A DNA stretch of 64,000 nucleotides from Lichenicola sp964236105 (GCA_964236105.1 CAXSBC010000009.1:37377-101376); one strand, 5' to 3'. Counted from the first letter of the stretch, positions 54,829 to 64,000 are shown. The notes: generated from the letters alone by a model not told the origin. Program-made: numbers and translations.

Positions 54829-55932
54829 GTGTCAACGCTTACCCTGCGCAACCTGAAGAAGGCCTACGGGCCGGTCGAAGTGATCAAGGGCGTCGATCTC
54901 GATATCGCCGACCGCGAGTTCGTGGTGTTCGTGGGGCCGTCCGGCTGCGGCAAGTCCACGCTGCTGCGCATGATCGCGGGTCTGGAGGAGATCACCTCGG
55001 GCGAACTGACCATCGACGGCAGCCGCGCCAACGAGGTCGGACCCGCCGATCGCGGTCTGGCGATGGTGTTCCAGTCGTATGCGCTCTACCCGCACATGAC
55101 GGTGGCGCAGAACATGGGCTTCGCGCTGCGGCTGGCGAAGGTGCCCAAGGCCGAGCGCGACCGGAAGGTGGCCGAGGCCGCGCGCATCCTGCAGCTCGGA
55201 CCCTATCTCGAGCGCAAGCCGAAGGATCTCTCGGGCGGCCAGCGCCAGCGCGTCGCGATCGGCCGGGCCATCGTGCGGGCGCCGAAGGTGTTCCTGTTCG
55301 ACGAGCCGCTGTCGAACCTGGACGCCGCGCTTCGCGGGCAGATGCGCATCGAGCTCGCGCGCCTGCACGAGGAGCTCAACGCCACGATGATCTACGTCAC
55401 GCACGACCAGATCGAGGCGATGACGATGGCCGACAAGATCGTGGTGCTGCAGGCCGGGCGGGTCGAGCAGGTCGGCACGCCGCTCGAGCTCTACCACCAT
55501 CCGGCCAACATCTTCGTCGCCGGCTTCATCGGCTCGCCGCGGATGAACATGCTGCGGGTTCCGATCGCGGCAGTCGGCGCCGGAGCGGCCGAGGTGGTGC
55601 TGCCGTCGGGCGGTCGGCTGGTGGTGCCGGCGGCGTCCGGCAGCGTGCAGCCGGGCAGCGAGGTGACGCTGGGCATCCGGCCGGAGGAGCTGCGTCTCGA
55701 TCCGGACGGGCCGATCACCGGCGAGATCCGCCTGGTGGAGCGGCTCGGCGGGCTGACGCTGCTGCATGTCGGCGCTCCGGAAGGGGCCGATCTCATCGTG
55801 CAGATCGAGGGCAGCTGTCCGGCCGAGATCCACCAGACCGTCGCGCTGTCGGCGAACGGCGGCGTCTGCCACCTGTTCGACTCCGACGGGCTGTCGCTGT
55901 CGCCTGCCGTGCGCCACCCGCTCGCGGCCTGA
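54829..55932 (+). CDS. ABC transporter ATPase, polyol (MalK/SmoK type)
   Basis: 367 aa, GTG start. Walker A GPSGCGKST (about 38-46), Q-loop VFQSYALYPHM, signature LSGGQRQRVAIGRA, Walker B VFLFDEPLSNLDA, and switch HDQIEAMTMADKI are all present. The C-terminal ~130 residues form the TOBE regulatory domain found in sugar and polyol importers. It powers the two permeases. Its stop overlaps the start of the xylulokinase gene (TGATG). Confidence 0.95.
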   Translation: MSTLTLRNLKKAYGPVEVIKGVDLDIADREFVVFVGPSGCGKSTLLRMIAGLEEITSGELTIDGSRANEVGPADRGLAMVFQSYALYPHMTVAQNMGFALRLAKVPKAERDRKVAEAARILQLGPYLERKPKDLSGGQRQRVAIGRAIVRAPKVFLFDEPLSNLDAALRGQMRIELARLHEELNATMIYVTHDQIEAMTMADKIVVLQAGRVEQVGTPLELYHHPANIFVAGFIGSPRMNMLRVPIAAVGAGAAEVVLPSGGRLVVPAASGSVQPGSEVTLGIRPEELRLDPDGPITGEIRLVERLGGLTLLHVGAPEGADLIVQIEGSCPAEIHQTVALSANGGVCHLFDSDGLSLSPAVRHPLAA

Positions 55933-57398
55933 TGTTTCTCGGTCTCGATTACGGCACCTCGGCGGTCAAGGCGCTGCTGGTCGATGGCGAGCAGCGCGTC
56001 GTCGGCAGCGCCTCGGTCGCCCTGACCGTCAGCCGGCCGGCACCCGGCCATAGCGAGCAGGATCCGCAGGCCTGGTGGCAGGCGACGCTCGATGCCGTCG
56101 ACGCGCTGCAGCGCGAGCACGGCAAGGCTCTCGCCGCCGTCTCCGGGATCGGCCTGTCTGGCCAGATGCATGGCGCGGTGCTGCTCGACGCCTCGGGCGC
56201 GCTGCTGCGTCCGGCGATCCTGTGGAACGACGTGCGCTCGGTCACGGAGTGCGCCGAGCTCGAGGCCGCCTTCCCGGCCTCGCGCGCGGTCACCGGCAAC
56301 ATCGCGATGCCGGGCTTCACCGCGCCCAAGCTGCTGTGGGTGCGGCGCCACGAGCCGGAGCTGTTCGCCAGGCTCGACACGGTGCTGCTGCCCAAGGCCT
56401 GGATCCGCTACCAGCTGACCGGCGAGATGATCGAGGAGATGTCCGACGCTTCCGGCACGCTCTGGCTCGATGTCGGCGCGCGCGACTGGTCGGACGCGGC
56501 CCTGGATGCCTCCGGCCTTTCCCGCGCCGCGATGCCGCGGCTGGTGGAGGGCAGCGACCCGGCCGGCGTGCTGCGTGGCGACATCGCGGCGCGCTGGGGA
56601 ATGCGGCGTCCGCCGATCGTCGCGGGCGGCGCCGGCGACAATGCGGCCGGGGCCGTCGGGCTGTCGGCGATCCGGCCGAACGACGCCTTCGTCTCGCTCG
56701 GCACCTCCGGGGTGCTGTTTGCGACCACCGACCGGTTCCGCCCGTATCCGCAGGCGGCCGTGCATGCCTTCTGCCATGCCGTTCCCGACACCTGGCACCA
56801 GATGGGCGTGACGCTCTCGGCAGCCGCGTCGCTGGCCTGGTGGGCGGGCATTGCCGGGCGCACCGAGGCCGAGCTGATCGACGAGGTCGGCACGCCCCGC
56901 CGGCCGAGCGCAGCACTGTTCCTGCCCTATCTCGGCGGCGAGCGCACCCCGCACAATGACGGCGCCCTGCGCGGCGCGTTCGCCGGACTGTCCTACGAGA
57001 CCGACCGCGCCTCGCTGACCCAGGCCGTGCTCGAGGGCGTGGCCTTCTCGATGCGCGACTGCCTCGACGCGCTGGCGGCGTCCGGCACCCGGATCGGGAT
57101 CGCCGACGTGATCGGCGGCGGGTCGCGATCGCGTGCCTGGATCGCGATCATCGCGTCGGCGCTCGACTTGCCCCTGCGGCGGCTGGCCGCGGGCGAGCAT
57201 GGCGGGGCATTCGGCGCCGCCCGGCTCGCGCGCATGGCGGTCACGGGCGAGGCCGCGGAGGCTGTCTGCACGCCCCCGGCGCGCGAGGAAACCATCGAGC
57301 CCGAACCCGCTCTCGTCGACGCCTATGCCGGGCGGATCGAGCGCTACCGGAGCCTGCACGGCCAGGCGGGCGACGCCCTGCGCGAGAGGCACGCCTAG
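55932..57398 (+). CDS. xylB: Xylulokinase
   Basis: 488 aa, FGGY sugar-kinase fold. MFLGLDYGTSAVKALLVDG at the N-terminus is the phosphate loop; LSGQMHGAVLLDASG carries the MHG sugar-contact motif typical of xylulokinase; YLGGERTPHNDGALRGAFAG and VIGGGSRSRAWIAIIAS follow. It phosphorylates D-xylulose to xylulose-5-phosphate for the pentose phosphate pathway. It closes the polyol operon, which tells which ketose the upstream dehydrogenases are expected to make. Confidence 0.95.
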   Translation: MFLGLDYGTSAVKALLVDGEQRVVGSASVALTVSRPAPGHSEQDPQAWWQATLDAVDALQREHGKALAAVSGIGLSGQMHGAVLLDASGALLRPAILWNDVRSVTECAELEAAFPASRAVTGNIAMPGFTAPKLLWVRRHEPELFARLDTVLLPKAWIRYQLTGEMIEEMSDASGTLWLDVGARDWSDAALDASGLSRAAMPRLVEGSDPAGVLRGDIAARWGMRRPPIVAGGAGDNAAGAVGLSAIRPNDAFVSLGTSGVLFATTDRFRPYPQAAVHAFCHAVPDTWHQMGVTLSAAASLAWWAGIAGRTEAELIDEVGTPRRPSAALFLPYLGGERTPHNDGALRGAFAGLSYETDRASLTQAVLEGVAFSMRDCLDALAASGTRIGIADVIGGGSRSRAWIAIIASALDLPLRRLAAGEHGGAFGAARLARMAVTGEAAEAVCTPPAREETIEPEPALVDAYAGRIERYRSLHGQAGDALRERHA

Positions 57399-57428
57399 AT
57401 CGTCGCGCGCGCGTCGGGCGCCACGGCC

Positions 57429-59267
57429 CTAGCGCAGCGGATGCGCGGTCTGTGACGCGATCCAGCCGTCGACGCGCTGCTCCAGCACCGCCAGCGGCAT
57501 CGCGCCCTCGTCAAGCACCTCGTCATGGAAGCTGCGATAGTCGAACCGCGCGCCGAGTGCTGCCTGAGCGCGCTGCCGCAGTGCCATGATCCGCAGCTCG
57601 CCGATCTTGTAGCCCAGCGCCTGGCCGGGCCAGGCGATGTAGCGGTCGGTCTCGTTCTGGATGTTCTTGTCGGCCAGCGCGGTGTTGTCCTGCAGGCAGG
57701 CGAGCGCCTCCTCGCGGGTCCAGTCCTTCCAGTGGATGCCGACATCCATCACCAGCCGGCAGGCGCGCCACATCTCCATCGAGAGCATGCCGAAGCGGAT
57801 ATAGGGCGTGTCGTAGAGCCCCATCTCCGCCACCAGCTGCTCCGAATACAGCGCCCAGCCTTCCACGTAGGCGGTGATGTCGGGATCGCGCCGGAACGGC
57901 GGCAGATCGGTCAGCTCCTGCGCCAGCGCGATCTGGATGTGATGTCCCGGGACGCCTTCGTGCGCCACCAGCGTCGGCAGCTCGTAGAGCGGCCGCTGGT
58001 CGAGATGCGAGGTGTTGATCATCAGGCCGCCGGCGACGCCCTGCTCCGGGCTGCCGGGATTGTAGCGGCCCGAGGTATAGCCGTCCTCGATCGCGCGCGG
58101 CACCGGGCGCACGCCGTAGCTCAGCCGCGGCAGGCGGCCGAAGAAGCGCGGCAGCTGGTCGTCCACGCGCTTGGCCAGCCGGCTCGCCTTGTCCAGCAGG
58201 GCCTCGCGCGTGGTGACATAGAAGCGTGGATCGGTGCGCAGCATCAGCTGGAACGCCTTGAAATCCCCCTTGAAGCCGCTCGCCCGGATCTGCTCGTCCA
58301 TCGCCCGACGGATGCGCGCGATCTCCGACTGGCCGAGCGCGAACACCTGGTCGGGCGTGAGGTCGGTGGTGGTCTCGTGGCGGACCCGATAGGCGTAGTA
58401 GGCGCGGCCGTCCGGCAGGCTGGACGCGCCGATCGTCGTGCGGCTCTTCGGCAGGTACTCGGTCTCGAAGAACTCCGCGAGCGACCGCTCGGCCGGCTTG
58501 ACGCGGGCCCGCACGAGATCGAGCGCCGCCGACCGCAGCGTCGCCTGCCGGGCTGCCGACATGGTCGCCGGCAGCATGGCGAACGGCGCCAGCAGCGGGC
58601 TCTGCTCGGCCGGCTCGTCGGCGGCGGCGCGGGTCGCCTTGCTCACCGCGAGTGCCGTGATGCGCGGCTGGACGAAGCCGGTGGCGAGGCCGCGTCGCAT
58701 GTTGGCGATCTCGGTCTCGTAGAAGCCCGGCAGCGCGCGCAGGCGGTCGAGCCAGGCCTGCGCGTCCGCGTCGCCGCGGATGACCGTGTCCTCGGCGGCA
58801 TCGCCCGGGATCAGGAAGAACCCCTCGTCGCTGGTGAACGGGATGCGCTCCTCGTCGAAGCGCTGCCCGTCCAGGTCGAGATCGACGCGCCAGGTCAGCA
58901 GCGCGTGGTTCAGCGCGTCCTCGCCGGTGAGCGAGGCGGCGGGAATGGCATGCAGACGCCTGCTGAACTCCTGCAGCCGCGCCGAGCGCCCGGCCACGGC
59001 GGCCGGTGAATCGTCAGGCCAGACCGACGCGGCCAGCCGGTTGCCGCGCTGTCCGGCCGAGACCGGATCGGCTGCATCCAGATACGCGTCGTACTCGTCC
59101 AGCAGCCGATGCAGCGCCGGCGCGGCGGCGCCGTCCGCCGCCTGTCCGGGCATCGACAGCAGCAGGACGGCAGCCAGCGACGCGGCACCGGTCTGCAGGC
59201 GCCGCAGGCGCGTGCATCGGCCGGCTCGACCGATCGGGGATACGGCGTGACGACACGGCAGGGTCAT
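57429..59267 (-). CDS. DUF885 family secreted protein, predicted metallohydrolase
   Basis: 612 aa from the ATG at 59267, which begins a signal peptide (TGAASLAAVLLLSMPGQAAD). In-frame upstream codons look non-coding. The DUF885 hallmark HEGVPGHHIQIALAQE (about 435-450) resembles a zinc-metallopeptidase HExxxxH site, and YVEGWALYSEQLVAEMG follows at the expected distance. Some DUF885 members act on peptides, but most are uncharacterised. It would work in the periplasm. It is convergent with xylB and divergent from the XRE gene. Confidence 0.88.
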   Translation of the reverse strand: MTLPCRHAVSPIGRAGRCTRLRRLQTGAASLAAVLLLSMPGQAADGAAAPALHRLLDEYDAYLDAADPVSAGQRGNRLAASVWPDDSPAAVAGRSARLQEFSRRLHAIPAASLTGEDALNHALLTWRVDLDLDGQRFDEERIPFTSDEGFFLIPGDAAEDTVIRGDADAQAWLDRLRALPGFYETEIANMRRGLATGFVQPRITALAVSKATRAAADEPAEQSPLLAPFAMLPATMSAARQATLRSAALDLVRARVKPAERSLAEFFETEYLPKSRTTIGASSLPDGRAYYAYRVRHETTTDLTPDQVFALGQSEIARIRRAMDEQIRASGFKGDFKAFQLMLRTDPRFYVTTREALLDKASRLAKRVDDQLPRFFGRLPRLSYGVRPVPRAIEDGYTSGRYNPGSPEQGVAGGLMINTSHLDQRPLYELPTLVAHEGVPGHHIQIALAQELTDLPPFRRDPDITAYVEGWALYSEQLVAEMGLYDTPYIRFGMLSMEMWRACRLVMDVGIHWKDWTREEALACLQDNTALADKNIQNETDRYIAWPGQALGYKIGELRIMALRQRAQAALGARFDYRSFHDEVLDEGAMPLAVLEQRVDGWIASQTAHPLR

Positions 59268-59470
59268 GAGGCGGGTGACCTTCGCTCGGATGCAGGGGCA
59301 GGCAGGCTCGAGCGATCCCGATACCCGGTGGCGGTCGACGGCGATATCGCCAGATTGCAAATCCGCCCGTCTCCGCGCATCAGTCGGCAGCGGGGTCGCA
59401 GCGCGCCTGCGGATGCCGGCAGGCCCGTCGACGGCGACCTGCGCGGCATTCTCCTCAGGGGTGGTGATCG

Positions 59471-59887
59471 TTGAGCATCGCGGCGCGCCTGCAGGGACGG
59501 CTTGATCGTCTCGAGATGTCACCGGACGCCGCCGCGCGCGCCGCCGGCCTGCCGGCCGACCTGCTGGTCAGGCTGACGGAGGATCGCGCGCCGCTGCCGC
59601 GAGGCAAGCGTCTGGCCAAGCTGGCGGAGGTTCTGGAGACCTCGGTCGCCTATCTCATCGGCCTCGATCCGGACGCGCCGGTTCCGGAAGAGTATCTGCA
59701 CGACGACCAGGGCGAGCTGGGTCTGCTCGCGGTCGACGAGCACGCGCTCCTGCAGGCCTATCGCAGGCTCGACATCGCCTCGCGCGCGGCGATCCTGCGG
59801 GTTCTGCTCAAGATGGCCCCCGAGCCGGAGGAGATGGAAAGGAAGCCGCTGCAGATGGCGCCGCGCAGAGGCCCGGCGGTCGGGTAG
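59471..59887 (+). CDS. Small XRE-type helix-turn-helix protein
   Basis: 138 aa, TTG start with AGGGG upstream. The first ~65 residues form a helix-turn-helix of the Cro/C1 type (AARLQGRLDRLEMSPDAAAR, AAGLPADLLVRLTED, LAKLAEVLETSVAYLIG). The C-terminal half is helical with no recognised domain. It would be a DNA-binding regulator whose targets are unknown; the divergent DUF885 gene is the obvious candidate. Confidence 0.72.
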   Translation: MSIAARLQGRLDRLEMSPDAAARAAGLPADLLVRLTEDRAPLPRGKRLAKLAEVLETSVAYLIGLDPDAPVPEEYLHDDQGELGLLAVDEHALLQAYRRLDIASRAAILRVLLKMAPEPEEMERKPLQMAPRRGPAVG

Positions 59888-60007
59888 CCAAACCTTGCCC
59901 ACGGTCGCGCGTAGCTGGCGCGTGGCCGAACCATGCGGGCCTGCCGGCGGCTCGTCGCGAGCGGCGCCCGCCGCCTGCCTGCCAACCAGATGCTTGAGGA
60001 ACGCAGC

Positions 60008-60250
60008 GTGCCGACAACGACGCAGATCATCTACCAGCCTTACGTCAGCGGGGCGCGCGGCAGCCTGAAGGCCGGTCCGCCGATTGCCTGCAGGACGGCG
60101 GAAGCGGGGCTGCTGCGTGCCGAACGCGCCCTGGCCGCCGGCAGCATTCTCGGCGCGCAGATCGTCCGCGTGTCGCACGACGATTCCGCCGAGGAGTTCG
60201 CCGAGCCGGAGTTCCTGGGCCAGGTCGGGCGGGTGCCGGAGGCGGACTAG
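60008..60250 (+). CDS. Small hypothetical protein
   Basis: 80 aa from a GTG at 60008 with GAGGAA 8 bp upstream; ATG codons at 59990 and 59933 are alternatives. The sequence (TTTQIIYQPYVSGARGSLKA, SAEEFAEPEFLGQVGRVPEA) suggests a small soluble protein of a kind common in acetic acid bacteria, which I cannot name. It lies between the XRE and cupin genes on the same strand. Confidence 0.55.
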   Translation: MPTTTQIIYQPYVSGARGSLKAGPPIACRTAEAGLLRAERALAAGSILGAQIVRVSHDDSAEEFAEPEFLGQVGRVPEAD

Positions 60251-60404
60251 CCTGACGTCAGACCGGCGATACGGGGATGGGCGCGACGCCGGCACGCGCA
60301 GTCGGCTGGCCCGATCGCATGCGACGCATGAACTCTCGGCCGTTCCAGGCGTGACAGCTGCCGGACGACGACGGCAACCAGGCGATATCGAAAGCGAGCT
60401 GATC

Positions 60405-60755
60405 ATGGCGGACACCAGTGTCACGAAAGTCGAGAGCGGGCAGGCTCCGAAGGGGCCGCAGGGACAGCGCTACCTCGCCAGCGGCCGCAGCCTGTCGATG
60501 CGGCTGTGGGAGAACGAGACCCCCGACACGCCCCCGCATCCGGTGCGCCGCGCCTATGAGACCGTGGGGTATGTGATCAGCGGCCGCGCCGAGCTGACCC
60601 TGGAGGGACAGATGGTCAAGCTCGAGCCCGGCAGCTCATGGGTGGTGCCGAAGGATGCCGAGCACAGCTACCGGTTCATCGAGACCTTCACCGCCATCGA
60701 GGCGACCCACCCGCCGGCGCAGGTTCACGAGCGCGACGCAGCGCCGGCCGAGTAG
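60405..60755 (+). CDS. Cupin-domain protein
   Basis: 116 aa, one small beta-barrel. YETVGYVISGRAELTLEGQM and LEPGSSWVVPKDAEHSYRF are the two cupin motifs; the metal-ligand His/Glu set is only partly kept (a single clear His, in AEHSYRF), so an enzymatic role is doubtful and a binding or regulatory role is likelier. Start ATG 60405 with AAAGCGAG upstream. It lies just before the IS1182-type element. Confidence 0.78.
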   Translation: MADTSVTKVESGQAPKGPQGQRYLASGRSLSMRLWENETPDTPPHPVRRAYETVGYVISGRAELTLEGQMVKLEPGSSWVVPKDAEHSYRFIETFTAIEATHPPAQVHERDAAPAE

Positions 60756-60859
60756 CCGCGTCCGGATGCGTCCAGGCTGATCTGCGGATCGGGCCGGCGT
60801 CCCGTCGGCCGACGATCCGTTGAGGTCTGATACCGTCGGCGAATTCGCGACTGGCCTGT

Positions 60860-62499
60860 TCAGGCCGCCATGAGGCGAATCGGGCGCGAACTCCGTGTTG
60901 CTGCACGTGCTTCGCCCTGCACCCACGCGCTGACCCGCACGACGTTCAGGGCTGCCGCGGTTGCGACATGCTGTAGGTGGGTCCTGGCAAGTCCGACATA
61001 GCGCGAGCGCCGCAAGCCGCACACGCGCACGCCCTGCGACAGGCAGCCCTCGATCCCGGCGCGTACGCCGTAGAGCGCCCGCCATTCCGGCGTGTCCTGC
61101 CGCCCTCGCGCGGCCTGGATAGCCTCGTGCCGGCCCGGCTGGCGAAACGTCATCTCGCGTGGCGCGGTTTTGGCCCGCGTACACAGGGCTTGGGTGGGGC
61201 GGGCGCGGCAGGTCCGCTTGGCAAAGCCGATGTGGACAATGCTGGTGCCCCACCGGTCCTGGCCTGGTATTCAGTCCACGCTCTTGTGCCCCTGCGGGTA
61301 GGTGACGGCCTGGGCGTTCCAGTCGATGTTGAACGCCGAGATGTCATAGCCTTCGCCGGCCTTCGCCTGCCAGCTCGTGTCGGGGCGGACAGGGCCGACC
61401 AGCTCGATCCCGTGCTCGGCTTTGGCGTCGACCAGCAGGTCCGCATCGACATAGCCGGCATCCACGAGATGGACCTCTGGCAGCAGCTCCTTTGCCCGAA
61501 GCGCCTCGTGCACAGGCGCGGTCATGGCCACGTCCGACACCGGCGCCGGCGTCGTCTCGACATGGACCACCAGGTGCGGACGGTCCTCGTCACAGGTTTC
61601 AGTGAGATGCGCCTTGTAGCCGCTCCAGGTGGTGCTGCGCTTGTTGCCGAAGCGGGCGTCCGGATCATACGGACTGTCGAAGCGCAAGCTGGCCGGCGGC
61701 AAGTCGGCGCGGTCGCGCCAGGTCACCCGGCCCGCCTCGACGTAGAACTGGCTTACCCAGGCCCGGCGCAGCACCTGCACCGCCGGCAGATCACGCAACC
61801 ACGGTGGGGCTGACGGGCCGTAGGCATCCGCCAGCAGGCAGTGGCCGTCGGCTCCGATCACCTCGCCCAACGCCTTGCGCGGAGCCTCGCCCTTCGGCAA
61901 GCGCCACTCCTCGAACGCTCGGCCGTAGCGGTCCGGCCACGCGGCGTCAGCATGCTGCATCAGCCAGTCGGGCGCGGCCACAGCAAGGGCGTTCAAGGCC
62001 GCACGCAGCGTCTCGCCGACGCTCTCCAGCCGGTTCACCGTCCGCATTGCTGCCAGCACGTGGGTGCTGTCCGTGCGCTGGTGTCCACGGGCCTTCAGCA
62101 GCCCAAGCTCGCGGAACCTGGCCAGCATGGCATCGAGCAGGATCTGCTCGATGCCGCCCGCGATCAGGCGGGCGCGGAACTCACACAGGATGGAGAAGTC
62201 GAACCCGGGATCAGCGAGCTCCACGCCCAGCGCATACTTCCAGTCGATCCGACCCCGGACGGCGTTGGCCGCCTGCCGGTCCGACAAGCCCTCGGCGAAC
62301 TGCAGCACAGTAACAAGCGCCACGGTGAATATGCCGGCTGGCCACGGGCGGGGTAAGCCGATGCAAACATCTGGTCATTGTAGATCGCACCCAGCTCGTC
62401 GGGCATCCGCATGGCCGGGCAGCCCTTCGGGAACGCGGCCCTCGCAACCTGCGCGGTGACGGCGGGAACAGGTGCGATCTCGGCAGGACGTAACGACAC
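60860..62499 (-). mobile_element. IS1182-family transposase pseudogene
   Basis: The minus strand encodes, in three or four frames, a whole IS1182-type transposase. The start is VSLRPAEIAPVPAVTAQVAR with FPKGCPAMRMPDELGAIYND (from a GTG at 62499). A frameshift near 62325 leads to ALVTVLQFAEGLSDRQAANA, DPGFDFSILCEFRARLI and HLVDAGYVDADLLVDAKAE. Shifts near 61271 and 61150 follow, then the C-terminus EWRALYGVRAGIEGCLSQGV, GLRRSRYVGLARTHLQHV. The lesions mean it cannot transpose by itself. I could not identify the terminal inverted repeats. Confidence 0.85.
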
Positions 62500-62617
62500 G
62501 GTGGCTGCTCCCTCGGCTGATCTACAGCAGGTAGAGTCAGCACGGATCCACAGGGAGTGGCATCTGGAAGGGAATTTGTTTGAGCAGCCAGGCATCTGCC
62601 AAAAGCCTTTGGGTCTT

Positions 62618-63103
62618 TCACTGCAAACCTTGAACCCGGTCACGTGACGGCGTTGGCTGATCTGGAACAGAACTATATCTGTTGAGACTGCGTAATTCTT
62701 CGAGCCCATCCGCGATTGTTCGACGACCGAGTACGTTCAGCACAGCACCCTCTGCCTCGCTTGCAACCGTCTCGAAGAACTGGTCCATGTTCGTACTGAC
62801 GACGCACAAGCGTGGCACGTCAGGGCGCGCGACCAGTATTCTCTTCCCGTCAGTGATTGAAGAATACACGTCACCCAAGGTGATCTGGTCGGCGGGTCGC
62901 CCCAGCCGCACTCCGCCATGCTTGCCCAAGGACGACGCGACGATCCCATCACGGCTGAGCGGGACCAGCAGCTTGCGGACCAGGCTGGGATTCGCGCCAA
63001 GTCCTGTTGCCAGATCGCTGCTTGTGCAGCGCTTGTCCGTCTCCGATGCGATGGCCAGGCTCAAGACTATCTGGAGCGCCGTCGGGAAACGCAGATCGAT
63101 CAT
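62618..63103 (-). CDS. Rrf2-family transcriptional regulator
   Basis: 161 aa from the ATG at 63103. The winged helix-turn-helix is FPTALQIVLSLAIASETDKR, SSDLATGLGANPSLVRKLLV and the wing GIVASSLGKHGGVRLGRPA. Only one Cys (in PRLCVVST) lies in the region where Fe-S Rrf2 proteins carry three, so it probably does not hold a cluster and may respond to another signal. It is divergent from an alcohol dehydrogenase gene, its likely target. The insertion of the IS1182 element 120 bp downstream may have trimmed its original neighbourhood. Confidence 0.85.
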   Translation of the reverse strand: MIDLRFPTALQIVLSLAIASETDKRCTSSDLATGLGANPSLVRKLLVPLSRDGIVASSLGKHGGVRLGRPADQITLGDVYSSITDGKRILVARPDVPRLCVVSTNMDQFFETVASEAEGAVLNVLGRRTIADGLEELRSLNRYSSVPDQPTPSRDRVQGLQ

Positions 63104-63247
63104 GACAGCATTCTGCCACAGCCTGGCGGGCGGAGCATCCGATATTGCAACCGCCACTGTTGCCAATGAGGATTGGAAGTGCAACTGTTATTGATACGGT
63201 TATTCCCGCCGTCAGCCCGACGCTGGAAGGCCATGTAGGAGCTGTTC
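63104..63247. promoter_or_regulatory. Divergent promoter region, Rrf2 regulator / alcohol dehydrogenase
   Basis: 144 bp, AT-richer than its surroundings, between two divergent genes. It contains ATTGCAACCGCC and ATTGG/CCAAT repeats (for example TTGCCAAT and GGATTGGAAG near 63160-63178) that could be operator half-sites. Specific promoter boxes are not clear. Confidence 0.4.
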
Positions 63248-64000
63248 ATGCGCCGTTGGATCTTGAAGGCCGGCACGACCGATCTGGACGGGATGGTCAT
63301 GCAGGAGGTGCCCTTGCCGGAACCTCGCGCGGGTGAGGTTCGGGTTCGGGTCCATGCGGCATCGCTCAACTACCGCGACCAGCTCGTCTTGAAGGACGGA
63401 GGAGAGTTGTGGCGACTGCCCGAACGCGATCTTGTGCCGATTGCCGACGGCGCTGGTGAGATCGACGCGATCGGGCTTGGCGTTGACGGCTGGGCAATCG
63501 GCGACCGGGTCGTTTCGGTCTACTTCAAGGACCGTCTGCAGGGACCGCCTCACCCCGGGATGGGTATGGGCCTGGGTTCCCGGGACGAAAACGGCATGTT
63601 GGCTGAATATGTGATCCTGCCCGCCGAACGCGTGATCCGTGCGCCCGAAAGCTTGAGCTATGTCGAGGCAGCGACCTTGCCTTGTGCCGGCCTGACGGCC
63701 TGGACTGCGCTCCAGGGCGACCGGCCAATCGGGCCCGGTAGCAAGGTTCTCGTGCTGGGAACCGGTGGCGTGGCGCTGTTCGCCCTGGTGCTGGCGCGCG
63801 CTCTCGGCGCGGAAGTGCTGGCCACGACGAGCCAGGATGCCAAAAAGGGGCGATTGGCGTCGCTCGGTGCCAGCCATGTCGTCAACTACCAGGACGTCCC
63901 CGAGTGGGGGCAGGCTGTCTTTGACCTGACCGGCGGCGTGGACCGCGTGATCAACAGCGCCGGTACCGGCTCGATCAACCAGTCTCTTGCTGCCCTTCGG
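63248..64000 (+). CDS. Zinc-type alcohol dehydrogenase / quinone reductase, 3'-truncated by the window
   Basis: 251 codons are visible; the gene runs off the right edge. It is a medium-chain dehydrogenase: VHAASLNYRDQLVLKDGGEL (catalytic region), IADGAGEIDAIGLGVDGWAI, and the NAD(P) Rossmann loop VLVLGTGGVALFALVLARAL. The usual catalytic-zinc Cys is replaced (LNYRD in place of CHTD), which places it in the zinc-free NADPH:quinone-reductase-like branch. AGGAG lies 7 bp before the ATG. It is divergent from an Rrf2 regulator that probably controls it. Confidence 0.85.
   Translation, partial: MRRWILKAGTTDLDGMVMQEVPLPEPRAGEVRVRVHAASLNYRDQLVLKDGGELWRLPERDLVPIADGAGEIDAIGLGVDGWAIGDRVVSVYFKDRLQGPPHPGMGMGLGSRDENGMLAEYVILPAERVIRAPESLSYVEAATLPCAGLTAWTALQGDRPIGPGSKVLVLGTGGVALFALVLARALGAEVLATTSQDAKKGRLASLGASHVVNYQDVPEWGQAVFDLTGGVDRVINSAGTGSINQSLAALR

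Overview
The window is 64 kb of very GC-rich bacterial chromosome with dense coding. The gene content points to an alphaproteobacterium, most likely a member of the Acetobacteraceae. The clues are an NDUFS4-type complex I accessory subunit, the serC-hisZ-purA order, an RpoH-type sigma factor, a GluQRS, a DUF6476-like protein, and a large polyol uptake and oxidation cluster with an OprB porin. The family assignment is an inference from gene content; there is no rRNA here to settle it.

Layout. 1-15 kb holds mostly ordinary chromosomal genes. These are the start of a PLP decarboxylase, an Asp-nucleophile alpha/beta hydrolase, a secreted S9 oligopeptidase overlapping a PAP2 acid phosphatase, an RND pump with its adaptor and a divergent TetR regulator, two tandem aminotransferases, a GH13 glycosidase, gluQRS, an HNH protein and a MarC protein. 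A tRNA-Glu at 16.1 kb is followed by about 2.5 kb of lower-GC DNA. It carries a coupled pair of unknown membrane proteins and pieces of at least three insertion sequences, and looks like a decayed island. 19-31 kb returns to chromosomal genes: a sulfotransferase, a Tat-lipoprotein molybdenum oxidoreductase with its cytochrome b, a RluA pseudouridine synthase, rpoH, a two-gene pseudokinase/membrane-protein unit, and serC-hisZ-purA. Four tRNA genes (Leu, Asn, Pro, Arg) lie between 31 and 36 kb among cysH, an orphan Tat-exported binding protein, csaA, gpt, murQ and the NDUFS4-like gene. Next come cbpA/cbpM, putA, two tiny membrane proteins and an S53 peptidase with a clear terminator.

The 44-47 kb region is a scrapyard. 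It holds a HWE-type histidine kinase beside a frameshifted 3' remnant of a type VI secretion ClpV (TssH) ATPase, with no other type VI gene in view. From 47.4 to 57.4 kb there is a coherent polyol operon: OprB porin, sorbitol/xylitol-type dehydrogenase, mannitol-type dehydrogenase, a complete ABC importer (binding protein, two permeases, ATPase) and xylulokinase. Together these would take up sugar alcohols, oxidise them to ketoses and phosphorylate xylulose for the pentose phosphate pathway.

The last 6.6 kb holds a DUF885 hydrolase, an XRE-type protein, a cupin, a frameshifted IS1182-family transposase, and an Rrf2 regulator divergent from an alcohol dehydrogenase that runs off the end. I found no CRISPR array, no prophage and no convincing complete defence system. 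The least explained pieces are the pseudokinase/membrane-protein operon and the membrane-protein pair beside tRNA-Glu.
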